A DNA stretch of 64,000 nt from JAIQFL01 sp035295745 (GTDB lineage Bacteria > Acidobacteriota > Terriglobia > Bryobacterales > Bryobacteraceae), in assembly GCA_035295745.1 (NCBI GenBank), contig DATGIL010000091.1:15902-79901 (forward strand). The letters are read 5' to 3'. Positions 15,456 through 24,834 of the stretch are shown here, piece after piece (within the stretch, counting starts at the first letter, position 1; every line of letters begins with the position of its first letter). The position numbers and the translations under genes were made by a program. The notes beneath the pieces are model-generated. The model saw only the letters and a list, made by a program, of their open reading frames with translations. It was not told the DNA's origin and did no database searches.

Positions 15456-18107
15456 ATGCGCCTGAACCGCAAGCTTTCTCTGCTCAAAAGCAATCTCTTT
15501 CACAAGGACAAGCTCGACCACGATCTCGATCAGGAGATGCAGGCGTTCATCGATCAACTGACGGACGAGAAGATTCGCGGCGGACTCTCTCCCGCGGAGG
15601 CGCGGCGCGAGGCACTCATCGAAACCGGCGGTGTGGAATTGGTCAAGGAGCAGGTGCGTGACACACGCGCCTTCGAGTGGCTGCACGGCGTATGTCTGGA
15701 CGTCTTGTACGCCATTCGCAGTTTGCGAAAGAGCGGCGGATTCACCGCCGTGGCGGTACTTTCGCTCGCGCTTGGCATCGGCGCTAACGCCACGATATTC
15801 TCGGCATTCTACAGCGTGCTGCTGCGGCCGCTGCCGTATCGCGATCCCGCGAGGCTGTTCTCCGTGGCGCGCGTAGCTCCGGACGAATCCGACGGCGGCG
15901 TGATGTCTCCCGAGTTAGTTGCATGGCGCAACGGCAATCGCGTCTTCGAAGGCCTCGCCGCGTGGGACGACGACCGCTACAACCTTACCGGAGTGGGTAC
16001 TCCCGAACGACTCGTGGCCGCCACCGTGACATCCAATTTCCTGGAGGTTCTCGGTGTGCAGCCCGCCTTGGGGCGCAGCTTTGTGGCAGAGGACGGGCAC
16101 CCCGGAGCCCCTCGTGTAGTCGCTCTCGGGAACGAACTTTGGCAAAGGCGATTCGGCGCCGACCCCTCTGTAGTCGGCCGCGCCATCCTTCTCAACGATC
16201 TGCCCGCAACCGTGATCGGCGTGCTTCCCGCGAGCTTCCGTTTTCCGGGAGAGCTCCGTCCCGATCTTCTGTCGGCCTCGCAGTTACCTGCCGTCGCCGA
16301 CTGGGGTGCGCAAAGGATTGAAGGCTTCAATGCCATTGGCCGTTTGCGCGCCGGATCGACTCCCGGCACCGCCGCTGCCGACCTCACCTCCATTAGCTCC
16401 AGCCGCGCCGCCCTAGGTTTTCTTGAGGGCTGGGGTGGCAAAAACACACACGTGCAGGTGAGTGCGCTGCAGGAGCAGTTGGCTGGGAACACCCGCCAGG
16501 TATTGCGAATCCTTCTCGCGGCTGTGGGCTTGCTATTCCTGATTGCCTGCGTCAACGTAGCCAGCCTGCAATTAGGCCGCGTGGCGATACGGGGCCGCGA
16601 GATCGCGCTGCGTTCAGCCTTGGGCGCGAGCAGGACCCGCCTGGTGCGACTGTTGCTGATGGAGAATCTGGTGCTCGCCTTCGGCGCTGGGCTCGCCGGT
16701 CTGATCGTGGCCTCGCTACTCTGTGAGCTGCTCTCACTCTCCTCCGGTGTTCCTTTGCGCGATCCACGCGACTTGCAACTGAATTGGGTCTCGGCCGCAA
16801 CTGCGTTCATATTGTCTTTGCTGGTGGGGGTCCTGATCGGTTCAGCACTGGCGGTGCTGGCACCGCGAATGAATCTGAACCAGGTGCTCAAGCAACAGGC
16901 TCCCGCAGCTTTGGGAGATCGCGGAGCGTGGGTACGCTCCGCGCTGGTGCTGAGTCAGGTCGCCCTGGCATTGGTTTTGCTCATCGGTTCGGGCCTGCTG
17001 TTGCGCAGTCTGCAGGCGGTGCTCGCCGTCAATCCGGGCTTTCGGCCGGATGGCGTTCTCACGGCCGGTGTGCGCTTACCCGATTCGCGATATCCCTCGG
17101 ACGTCGAGCGTCACGCCTTCGTGCAAGCGTTAGTGGAGCGCCTGCGTGCCATGCCCGGCGTCGAGACCGCGGCTGTCAGTGATGGGATGCCCCTGGCTGG
17201 ATACTCCATGATCGGTAGTCTGCGCACCGAAGGCCAGGCGATTCCCAAACGCGGAACCGAGGTCCACACTCCGATCGTTTCGGCGACTCCCGAATATTTC
17301 CATGCGATGGGCATTGCCTTACAGTCCGGCCGCCCCTTCGACGCCCGCGACACCTCTACCTCGCCCCGTGTGGCGCTCGTAAATCTGCGATTCGCCCAGC
17401 GATTCTTTCGCACGACGGACGTGATCGGGAAACGCGTGCAGGCGTTCCATGTAGCCGATGATGCCCCGTGGATCGAGATCATTGGAGTGGTCGCCAATAC
17501 CCGTCATGACGGGCTGGAGCGCGGGGTCAGTCACGAATTGTACGTTCCCGAGACGCAGCAGCCCGCGCGCAACCTCCACATCGCCATTCGCACCACCCGC
17601 GATCCGCTCTCGCTGGCTGACGAACTGCGTTCCGCCGTCTGGTCGCTCGACAAGGACCTGCCGGTCAACGATATCGCGAGCATGAATCAGCGGCTCTCGA
17701 AATCTGGGTCCGGTCGAACCCTGCAGACTTCACTGCTGACCTCCTTCGCCGGGCTTGCGCTCTTGCTCGCGGCCATCGGCATTTACGGCGTGGTGTCCGA
17801 AGTAGTGAATCAGCGGACTCGCGAGATTGGACTGCGCATGGCATTGGGAGCGCAGGCATCTTCGGTGCTACGCATGGTCATGAAGCGGAGTCTCGCCCTC
17901 GCCTTCATGGGAATCGCCGCCGGCACCTTCGCGGGCAGATACCTCTCGAAATATCTGGAGTCGCTCTTGTTCGGCACCAAACCTACAGACCTGGCGACAC
18001 TCTTACTGGCCGGCACCGTCCTGCTCGCCTTTGTGGTGATCGCCGGGCTCGTGCCCGCGCGCCGTGCCTCTCGCATCGACCCCGTTGCGGCCCTGCGCTG
18101 TGATTAA
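15456..18107 (+). CDS. ABC transporter permease, FtsX/MacB type with N-terminal helical domain (ADOP)
   Basis: An 883-residue permease. Residues 1-75 form a soluble helical domain (LDHDLDQEMQAFIDQLTDEK, GLSPAEARREALIETGG) characteristic of acidobacterial duplicated orphan permeases. Two MacB_PCD/FtsX repeats follow, with GGFTAVAVLSLALGIGANAT, ALRSALGASRTRLVRLLL and GLRMALGAQASSVLRMVMKR, ending in RRASRIDPVAALRCD. The start is placed at the second ATG (15456) because GAGGT at 15446 gives a good ribosome site; an ATG at 15444 is also in frame. A promoter with a palindrome lies just upstream. The substrate is unknown and no ATPase is adjacent. Confidence 0.88.
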   Translation: MRLNRKLSLLKSNLFHKDKLDHDLDQEMQAFIDQLTDEKIRGGLSPAEARREALIETGGVELVKEQVRDTRAFEWLHGVCLDVLYAIRSLRKSGGFTAVAVLSLALGIGANATIFSAFYSVLLRPLPYRDPARLFSVARVAPDESDGGVMSPELVAWRNGNRVFEGLAAWDDDRYNLTGVGTPERLVAATVTSNFLEVLGVQPALGRSFVAEDGHPGAPRVVALGNELWQRRFGADPSVVGRAILLNDLPATVIGVLPASFRFPGELRPDLLSASQLPAVADWGAQRIEGFNAIGRLRAGSTPGTAAADLTSISSSRAALGFLEGWGGKNTHVQVSALQEQLAGNTRQVLRILLAAVGLLFLIACVNVASLQLGRVAIRGREIALRSALGASRTRLVRLLLMENLVLAFGAGLAGLIVASLLCELLSLSSGVPLRDPRDLQLNWVSAATAFILSLLVGVLIGSALAVLAPRMNLNQVLKQQAPAALGDRGAWVRSALVLSQVALALVLLIGSGLLLRSLQAVLAVNPGFRPDGVLTAGVRLPDSRYPSDVERHAFVQALVERLRAMPGVETAAVSDGMPLAGYSMIGSLRTEGQAIPKRGTEVHTPIVSATPEYFHAMGIALQSGRPFDARDTSTSPRVALVNLRFAQRFFRTTDVIGKRVQAFHVADDAPWIEIIGVVANTRHDGLERGVSHELYVPETQQPARNLHIAIRTTRDPLSLADELRSAVWSLDKDLPVNDIASMNQRLSKSGSGRTLQTSLLTSFAGLALLLAAIGIYGVVSEVVNQRTREIGLRMALGAQASSVLRMVMKRSLALAFMGIAAGTFAGRYLSKYLESLLFGTKPTDLATLLLAGTVLLAFVVIAGLVPARRASRIDPVAALRCD

Positions 18108-18110
18108 GGC

Positions 18111-18250
18111 GTGGCGCAAATACTCTGGCCGAGACTTTTCGGGCGCGCGACAGTTCTCACGGAAGCCAGCTCGAAAGGCAGACCCCTTGGACACCTGAAA
18201 AGCGTCGAGAGGAGTCTCGACGCTAAGAAAGAGTCTTTGCGGCACAGCGT
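18111..18250. repeat. Two-hairpin repeat, inverted pair (copy 4)
   Basis: The right half, read on the minus strand from 18249, has the pattern of copy 2: TGCCGCAAAGACTC, then the perfect 9-bp stem GCGTCGAGA/TCTCGACGC (18201-18222), then TTTTCAGGTGTCC. The left half at 18111-18150 (GTGGCGCAAATACTC, GAGACTTTTCGGG) is a diverged forward copy. The pair lies just after the ADOP permease stop, where it could end transcription. The stretch 18251-18347 holds nothing else I can identify. Confidence 0.65.
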
Positions 18251-18347
18251 AGAACTGGAGGCACGGTAGTCGCACCGGCGAGCCGGAAGCCGGGTACCCC
18301 CAAGCCTCAGGTCTGAACTGTGGTCAATCTCACCTTGAAGTACATCA

Positions 18348-18376
18348 TTGAATCTAATGTCAGTTTTCGCTACACT
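18348..18376 (+). promoter_or_regulatory. Candidate housekeeping promoter of the ECF sigma-kinase pair
   Basis: TTGAAT at 18348-18353, a 17-base spacer and TACACT at 18371-18376. Transcription would begin near 18383, leaving a leader of about 19 bases before the sigma factor start. The same hexamers, with an 18-base spacer, occur before the DAHP synthase leader. Confidence 0.55.
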
Positions 18377-18401
18377 GCAACCCTGGGCTGATTGATCGCA
18401 C

Positions 18402-18971
18402 ATGTCCTCGCCGAATATCACGGCCATCCTCCAGTTGTGGGATCGCGACCCTCAAAATGCGATCAGCCAACTGACCCCGTTGCTGTACCCGGAACTCCGC
18501 AAACTGGCGGCTTCGTATCTCCGCCGCGAGCGGCCCAATCATACTTTGCAACCTACCGCGCTGATTCACGAAGCGTATTTGCGTCTGATGGACCGTCCCA
18601 CACCGGCGTGGAAAGACCGGGCCCATTTCTTCGGAGTGGCGGCCCGGATCATGCGCCAGATCTTGGTCGATTTCGCCCGACAGTACCGCGCGGCCAAACG
18701 CGACGGCGGTATCCAGGTGACTCTCGAACCCGGCGCACACGCGTCACTGGATCGCTCCGAGGAGTTGCTCGCGGTTGATGAAGCATTGGAAAAACTCCGC
18801 GCGGTGGACGAGCGAAAATGCCAGGTCATCGAACTGCGCTACTTCGGCGGCCTCACTCGGGATGAGATTGCCGAGGCGCTCGGTCTGACGCTCCCCACTG
18901 TGAAACGCGATCTGACCCTGGGGGAAGCCTGGCTCCGGCGTGCCCTGGATTCCCGCACCTCCTCCGCCTGA
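18402..18971 (+). CDS. ECF-type RNA polymerase sigma factor (TIGR02999-like)
   Basis: A 189-residue sigma factor of the group common in Acidobacteriota and Planctomycetota. Region 2 is marked by LYPELRKLAASYLRRERPNH, LQPTALIHEAYLRLMD and WKDRAHFFGVAARIMRQIL. Region 4 is a helix-turn-helix (VIELRYFGGLTRDEIAEALG, LTLPTVKRDLTLGEAWLRR). The kinase gene begins 4 bases after the stop. This sigma-kinase pairing is frequent in these phyla, so phosphorylation may control the factor; no anti-sigma gene is adjacent. Confidence 0.9.
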   Translation: MSSPNITAILQLWDRDPQNAISQLTPLLYPELRKLAASYLRRERPNHTLQPTALIHEAYLRLMDRPTPAWKDRAHFFGVAARIMRQILVDFARQYRAAKRDGGIQVTLEPGAHASLDRSEELLAVDEALEKLRAVDERKCQVIELRYFGGLTRDEIAEALGLTLPTVKRDLTLGEAWLRRALDSRTSSA

Positions 18972-18975
18972 CGCC

Positions 18976-21786
18976 ATGACTCCCGAACTTTGGCGTAAAG
19001 TGGAGTCGCTGTTTGCAGAGGCCAGCGAACTTCCACCCGAACGCCGCAAGGAATTCCTCGATCGCTGCTGCCCGGATGAAAGCGTACGCCGGGATGTCGA
19101 GTCTTTGCTGCGGTACGCCGGCGCGGACGCGCGGCCGCTCGACACCATTGTGGACGGAGTCGCCGCGATCCTGCCCCCGGCGCAGGACTTCGCGCGGCGC
19201 CGCGACCTGGCTGGAAGAACGCTGGGCCCATATCGCATCATCAATCTGATCGGGCAGGGAGGAATGGGCGAGATTTACGCCGCCGAAGATCCGCGGCTCG
19301 GAAGACAGGTCGCACTCAAGTTGCTGCCCTCCTCCGAAACGCGAGATGCCGAACGGCTACGCCGCTTTCAACGGGAAGCACGCGCTGCGTCCGCCCTCAA
19401 TCATCCGAATATCGTGACCATCTACGATTTGGGTGAGGCAGACGGCATCGATTACATCGCCACTGAACTCGTCCAGGGCCGGACCATCCGGCAAATCATC
19501 TCCTCCGGAGAACGATTGCCCGTTGCGGAGACGGTTGCCATTGGAATGCAAATTACAGCCGCGCTGGCGGCGGCGCACGCGGCCGGGATTGTCCACAGGG
19601 ATATCAAGCCGGAGAACGTGATGGTCCGGCACGACGGATACGTGAAGGTGCTCGATTTCGGATTGGCCAAACTCCGCGAGGCGCGTACCCCCACCGGTGC
19701 CGAGTCGCTCACCCTGACGCGTCCGGGCATCGTGATGGGAACCTTGCGGTACATGTCGCCGGAACAGGCCCGCGGCCTGGAGACGGACGGACGAAGTGAC
19801 ATCTTTAGCCTCGGCGTGGTGCTGTATGAGATGCTGAGCCGGCAGGCACCCTTCACCGGCGAAACCGCTTCTGACGTGCTGGCCGCCATCCTGCGCCAGG
19901 AGCCCGAGCCTATAAATCGGATCGTCGCCGTGCCCGCACCGCTGGAGGCAATTGTCCGCAAATGCCTGCGAAAAGATGCCAGCCAACGATACCAGTCGGC
20001 TGTGAGCTTGCAGGCGGATCTGCAGAACTTCAAACGCGAGCTCGATTCCGCGGAGACACTGCCGGTAAGGATGGATCCCGTTCGGTCCCTGCTATTGACG
20101 CGGCGTCGCGCAATCCTCGGTTGGGGTGTGGCGGTGGCGGGCGCCGGCGGCCTCGGGGCGATCGGATATGAGCTGCTGAAGCCCAAGTCCCCAATCGCTC
20201 CGGATCATCTGCGAATCACCACCTTCGTGACTAGCAGCGATATCGACAACGCCGCTGTTTCACCGGATGGAAGGTACGTCGCCTATACTCTCAGTTCGAG
20301 GGGGTCTCATGGACTGAGAGTCAAACAACTGGTAAGCGGCAGTAACGAAATCGTGATCGAAGGATCGCACTCCGTTCTTCACCCGAGCTACTCTCCCGAC
20401 GGAACCTATCTCTACTATGTGACCCAAGCCGGGGGGCAGTTGGGTCTGTATCGTCAATTGGCTCTCGGCGGAAATCCGCAGCTACTGATGAAGGGAGCGG
20501 ACGGGCCTGCCGCGGTATCGCCCGATGGCCAACAGATGGTGGTGCGGCGCTACAACGACCAGCACGTCTGCTTCCTGGTGCTGGCCCGTTCCGACGGCAG
20601 TGCCGCGCGGGATTTGGCGTCTTCGCGCGATGAGTACGCATTCCTCTCTTACCAATGGGCCCCAGACGGCAAAAGCATCTTGTATCACTCCGGCAGGAAA
20701 TTCCCGGAAGGCAACAAATCCTATCTGGGTGAGCTCGAGCTTGACGGTTCCCACGGAAAAATCGTATCGCCGCCTTCCTCGCCGCCTATGGTGGAGGTAC
20801 GTTGGATCGGGCGGAACGAGGTCTTCGCGATCTATCCGGATCCCGATGCCGGTCACCAAATCTGGTATGTCCCGTTGACCGGAGGAAAGTCCCGGCGCCT
20901 GACGCGTGACTCCAACGACTACCGCACGTTGAGCCCCACCGCGGACGGCAAGACTATCCTCGCGGTCCAAACCACTTCCACCTATAGTCTCTTTTCCGCG
21001 GAACTTGCGCCGAAAAGCGCCAGGACTGGCCCGATCACTACGGGGGTGGGTGCCTATCGATCGGTTCTGCTCCTGCCAGACGGCAGGATCGTGTATAGCC
21101 TGGCGACGGGCGGCAAGACCGATCTCTGGCTGCTGCCGAAACAAGGCGGACCGGGCCAACAGCTCACTTTAACCGGAAATGTCCGATCACAACCCACTCT
21201 TTCGCCCGACGGTCGATACCTCGCTTTCTGTGGAAAAGATGCATTATGGCTGCTGGAGCTCGAGGGCCGCGGCCTGAAACGGCTTCGCACCAGCACATTT
21301 TTTATGAGCCCGACCTTCTCCCCGGACGGGCGATGGCTATACCACGAAGTTGCGGCTGGTGATGAAAAGGGGATGTGGAGGATCCCGCCGGAGGGCGGGG
21401 AAGCCGTCCGATGTGACTTGCCTGATCGGGTAGTATTTTCTGCTGATGGCAAGTTTATGGCCGCCCTGCGATATGACTCTCCCCATCCTTCGATCGAAAT
21501 CCGTCCGGCCGATGGGGGCGCGGTCGTGAGGAAAGTGCATCTCCATTCGTTGAAGTTGGGGATAACCCTCAACTGGATGGGAGAAGACTCGTTCATCCTC
21601 TCCCAGTTGCACGGAGGTACCCCCGGCATCTACCGGCTGCCGGCGAATGGCGATCCGGAGTTCCCGCTGCTCCTGGTAAACGATGAGGACATTACCGGAT
21701 CCAGCGTGTCGCAGGACGGTAAGCAGGTGGTCTATGCGGCTGGACGGTCGGTTTCCAGCCTCGTTATGCTCCAGAGCTACTCCTGA
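18976..21786 (+). CDS. Ser/Thr protein kinase with C-terminal TolB/WD40-like propeller
   Basis: A 936-residue membrane-bound kinase. After about 80 helical residues the kinase domain starts with LIGQGGMGEIYAAED; Lys115 lies in VALKLL, the catalytic loop is HRDIKPENVMV with Asp209, Asp227 begins DFGLA, and GTLRYMSPEQARG closes the activation segment, so all catalytic residues are present. A transmembrane helix (ILGWGVAVAGAGGLGAIGYE) follows near residue 385. The rest is a beta-propeller of PD40/TolB repeats (SPDGRYVAYT, SPDGTYLYYV, SPDGRYLAF), expected outside the membrane as a sensor. The start at 18976 is 4 bases after the sigma factor stop. Confidence 0.92.
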   Translation: MTPELWRKVESLFAEASELPPERRKEFLDRCCPDESVRRDVESLLRYAGADARPLDTIVDGVAAILPPAQDFARRRDLAGRTLGPYRIINLIGQGGMGEIYAAEDPRLGRQVALKLLPSSETRDAERLRRFQREARAASALNHPNIVTIYDLGEADGIDYIATELVQGRTIRQIISSGERLPVAETVAIGMQITAALAAAHAAGIVHRDIKPENVMVRHDGYVKVLDFGLAKLREARTPTGAESLTLTRPGIVMGTLRYMSPEQARGLETDGRSDIFSLGVVLYEMLSRQAPFTGETASDVLAAILRQEPEPINRIVAVPAPLEAIVRKCLRKDASQRYQSAVSLQADLQNFKRELDSAETLPVRMDPVRSLLLTRRRAILGWGVAVAGAGGLGAIGYELLKPKSPIAPDHLRITTFVTSSDIDNAAVSPDGRYVAYTLSSRGSHGLRVKQLVSGSNEIVIEGSHSVLHPSYSPDGTYLYYVTQAGGQLGLYRQLALGGNPQLLMKGADGPAAVSPDGQQMVVRRYNDQHVCFLVLARSDGSAARDLASSRDEYAFLSYQWAPDGKSILYHSGRKFPEGNKSYLGELELDGSHGKIVSPPSSPPMVEVRWIGRNEVFAIYPDPDAGHQIWYVPLTGGKSRRLTRDSNDYRTLSPTADGKTILAVQTTSTYSLFSAELAPKSARTGPITTGVGAYRSVLLLPDGRIVYSLATGGKTDLWLLPKQGGPGQQLTLTGNVRSQPTLSPDGRYLAFCGKDALWLLELEGRGLKRLRTSTFFMSPTFSPDGRWLYHEVAAGDEKGMWRIPPEGGEAVRCDLPDRVVFSADGKFMAALRYDSPHPSIEIRPADGGAVVRKVHLHSLKLGITLNWMGEDSFILSQLHGGTPGIYRLPANGDPEFPLLLVNDEDITGSSVSQDGKQVVYAAGRSVSSLVMLQSYS

Positions 21787-22338
21787 CGGTCTTCAAAAGG
21801 GCAATCGATTCCCAACAGAATCGCTCTCGTATGTTTCGTCATATTGCCGTTGGTGGGTATGCCTGGCGAACGATTCCTGTCACTTGGTCTGAGTGCTTGC
21901 ATGGTGTCGAGCTGAATCTTTTTAGCCTTGCGCTTACGTCTTCTATGGGGTGCGGGAAAATCGGATCACGGTTTAGAGAAATTATTCCTGCTATAAGAAT
22001 GAATTACTTGGCAGAAAGAATTGGCGAGTGGCGACACGTCCAAGATTAAATTGAAATTGTAAAGGATTGCAGCAAGGAAAAGCAATCTCACAAACAAAAA
22101 ATGTCGGGCGACCCGATTATTATAATCATCCCCGGACTGTGGTAATCTGAGCTTCCGCTAAGATTCGCTAAATCATCGCGTTCCCCACAGGCGCGGTCTG
22201 CTGATAACCCCCATCGGGGGGTATCTATTAAAAGATAAATGCTGGTATCATTCTTTGGGGGTACTTCTTTCGAGGAAGTATTCCCAAAGTGGCCAGACAA
22301 AAGTCTGAAATCCAAACATATGGCCAGGGGCTGGATTA
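21787..22338 (+). promoter_or_regulatory. 552-base gap with a hairpin-rich leader before the CHAT gene
   Basis: No gene is supported here, and the base composition is more AT-rich than the surroundings. Four hairpins follow each other in the last 140 bases: CCCCC/GGGGG at 22208-22220, TATCT/AGATA at 22222-22237, a long stem at 22253-22289 (CTTTGGGGGTACTTC pairing with GAAGTATTCCCAAAG, 15 bp with two G-T pairs), and CAGAC/GTCTG at 22294-22307. None is followed by a T-run, so they are not ordinary terminators. They may form a structured leader or protein-binding sites. Confidence 0.5.
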
Positions 22339-24834
22339 GTGAGAGCAGCCAGGATTTGGTCTTGGTGCCTGTGTGGACTAGTGTTTTGCGGTACCTTGTT
22401 ACGGTACCTTCCGAATTCCCCGGAGAGGCCTCTTCATTCCGCTTCAAAAACGGCTGACTCCGTAGAACCACGCTTCAAAGCTCTGATGAAGGAAGGCGGC
22501 GGGTTCTTCGTTCAGGGGCGCTACAGCGTGGCCCGCGAACGCTTCGCGGCCGCCCATCAATTGGCCATCGCCTCGTCTCGTAACGATCTGGCCGGCCGCG
22601 CCATGAGCAATATAGGAGGGTGCCAATATGCCCTCCACTCCTATCAACCCGCACTCCACTCCTTTCTGGATGCTCGCCGCCTCGCGGACGCGGAGGCCGA
22701 TGCCAATACCGTGGCTGTTCTGGACGCCAACATCGCCTCTCTTTACGCCCAGATGGGAGAAGTAGACGCGGCTGTTCAGTGGCTCCAGGGCACACTCACC
22801 CAGATCGGATCGAAGACCGGGTATTTCCGCTCCAAAATGGAAATTGAAATGGGCGCGCTGCTCGCGCGGCAAGAGCTCCTGAGTGACAAGCCAGAGCGTC
22901 TCCCGCTGGATCAAATGCAGCAGGCTGAATTGATGTTCCAACGAGGGATCGATGGCGCCGCCAAGGACCGCGATCTCGCTACCTACGCCCTCGGTTGGAA
23001 TCGGCTGGGCGAGGAACTTCTGCGGCGCAAGGAACTCCCCGGTGCCGAGCGAGCTTTGCTGGAGGCCTACCGCGTTCGTAAACTCAACCATTTGCCGCTG
23101 GATAGCTCGTACTGGAATTTGGGGGAATTGCGACTCGCGCAAGGGGATTTGCCCTCTGCCTCGGCACTGTTGGATCGCGCCGTCGAACTCTCCGAAAACG
23201 CCCAGGGGACCATGCCCCAATGGCACGTCTTCGATGCGCGAGGCCGCGTCCGTATGGAGCAGGGGCGCTTATCCGAAGCTCTGGACGATTTCCGCATCGC
23301 GGTGCGCCTTGCGCGCACCGAGCGTTGGTCGGCCCCAGCCGCAGAAGCCACCAGAATCGGTGCCGAAGGCATGCTCGATCAAGTCCATTCCGATCTGATC
23401 GAAGCCGGCAACCGGCTTTACATCGAAACTCGGGATCCGGCGCTGATCCGTGAGACTTTCGATGCTGCCGAAGAGAATCGCGCCAACAGCCTCCGGCAAA
23501 TCGTACAAGGACGGCACTCCGCGACTGCGGACCTGCCCCCGGAATACTGGGAACTCCTCACCCGACTGCAACGTGCCGAGGTCACTGCCATTCGAAGCTC
23601 CGACCCTGCTGCGCAACAGGCAGTGAGCACCGCACGAGCGGAAATCGTCCGCATCGAGGCGTCGGTTCTTCCAGACTCGCTGCCCCTGCCCGGCGGCTTG
23701 CTCGATCGCGCTCAGCGGGCGCTCCTTCCCGATACCGCTCTTTTTTCATTTCACCTGGGCAACTCAATCTCCTGGCTTTGGGCTATGGATCGAGACAGTC
23801 TTAGACTCTATGCCCTGCCGCCCCGCGGGCAGATCGAGTCCCAGGTGCGACGCGTGACCGAGGCGATTCGCAACAACGCATCCGACGCCACGCGGCAGGG
23901 CGCGGAGTTGTATCGAACCCTATTTGGAGCACTCGCGCCTCGCTATCAAAGGAAGGGACAATGGCTTCTGGCCCTCGATGAGTCGCTGCTCAACGTCCCC
24001 TTTCCCGCGTTGCCCGAGCGGCTGCAAGCCCACCCGACATATATCGTGGAACATCACGCCACCGAAGTGATTCCTGGCGTTGGTTACTGGTTGGAGGCCG
24101 TCGCCCGGCATCGCACACTCGAGACCACACCAATGTTCCTGGGTGTGGGTGACCCGATCTACAACCGGGCAGATCCGCGTGCACCCTCAAGAAACGCTAC
24201 GGTGCGCCGGATTTTTCCCAACTCCTTGACGCTCTTCGCGGCATCGAAAGCGGACGGCGATTCTTTGGCGCTCCCCAGGCTGGTGGGGAGTGGTCCGGAA
24301 CTGGACCAGTGTTCGCGCATTTGGCAGGGCGAGCACTTGCTGTTGAAGGGCGCAGATGCGTCGCGCCAGAACCTGTTGGAGCAACTGCGCCGTAAACCCG
24401 CCATCGTCCACATTGCCACCCACGTCCTCGCATCCAGCCAGCGCCCCTCATACGGATTGATTGCCCTGAGCATGAACGACCGGAACGAGACGGAGTTACT
24501 GCAACCCATGGAGATCTCGCGCTGGAAGATCGAAGTAGGCCTGGTGGTGCTGAGCGGCTGCCACTCCGCCGCCGGCGCAACTCTCCCCGGTTCGGGGTTG
24601 ATGGGATTGACTCGCGCCTGGCTGATTGCCGGTGCCCAATCGGTTGTCGCCAGTCATTGGGACACACCGGATCAGGAAGGAGATATCTTTCGCGCCTTCT
24701 ACGCAAGCTTGAGGGCTCAGCCACATCCTGACCCCAGGCAGGCGTTGCGCACAGCCCAGTTGGAGATGATTCGCGGCGGCAGTTGGCGCGCAGAATCCCG
24801 TTATTGGGGAACCTACTTCGTGGTGGGTGATTGA
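22339..24834 (+). CDS. TPR-CHAT domain protein (caspase-like peptidase)
   Basis: An 831-residue protein with an N-terminal hydrophobic segment (WSWCLCGLVFCGTLLRYL), tetratricopeptide-like helices from about residue 50 to 390, and a C-terminal CHAT domain. CHAT domains are caspase-fold peptidases. The catalytic dyad is visible as His695 in HIATHVLA and Cys741 in VLSGCHSAAG, followed by GLTRAWLIAGAQSVVASHWD. The start is a GTG at 22339. The next gene, an ECF sigma factor, overlaps the stop by one base (TGATG), so the two are translationally linked. A role in cleaving an anti-sigma factor is possible, but the sequence does not show it. Confidence 0.85.
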   Translation: MRAARIWSWCLCGLVFCGTLLRYLPNSPERPLHSASKTADSVEPRFKALMKEGGGFFVQGRYSVARERFAAAHQLAIASSRNDLAGRAMSNIGGCQYALHSYQPALHSFLDARRLADAEADANTVAVLDANIASLYAQMGEVDAAVQWLQGTLTQIGSKTGYFRSKMEIEMGALLARQELLSDKPERLPLDQMQQAELMFQRGIDGAAKDRDLATYALGWNRLGEELLRRKELPGAERALLEAYRVRKLNHLPLDSSYWNLGELRLAQGDLPSASALLDRAVELSENAQGTMPQWHVFDARGRVRMEQGRLSEALDDFRIAVRLARTERWSAPAAEATRIGAEGMLDQVHSDLIEAGNRLYIETRDPALIRETFDAAEENRANSLRQIVQGRHSATADLPPEYWELLTRLQRAEVTAIRSSDPAAQQAVSTARAEIVRIEASVLPDSLPLPGGLLDRAQRALLPDTALFSFHLGNSISWLWAMDRDSLRLYALPPRGQIESQVRRVTEAIRNNASDATRQGAELYRTLFGALAPRYQRKGQWLLALDESLLNVPFPALPERLQAHPTYIVEHHATEVIPGVGYWLEAVARHRTLETTPMFLGVGDPIYNRADPRAPSRNATVRRIFPNSLTLFAASKADGDSLALPRLVGSGPELDQCSRIWQGEHLLLKGADASRQNLLEQLRRKPAIVHIATHVLASSQRPSYGLIALSMNDRNETELLQPMEISRWKIEVGLVVLSGCHSAAGATLPGSGLMGLTRAWLIAGAQSVVASHWDTPDQEGDIFRAFYASLRAQPHPDPRQALRTAQLEMIRGGSWRAESRYWGTYFVVGD

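Noticed and set aside
21831..22049. A 72-codon frame in the gap before the CHAT gene
   Set aside because: No ribosome site, no recognisable family and an unremarkable composition; no support beyond being open.
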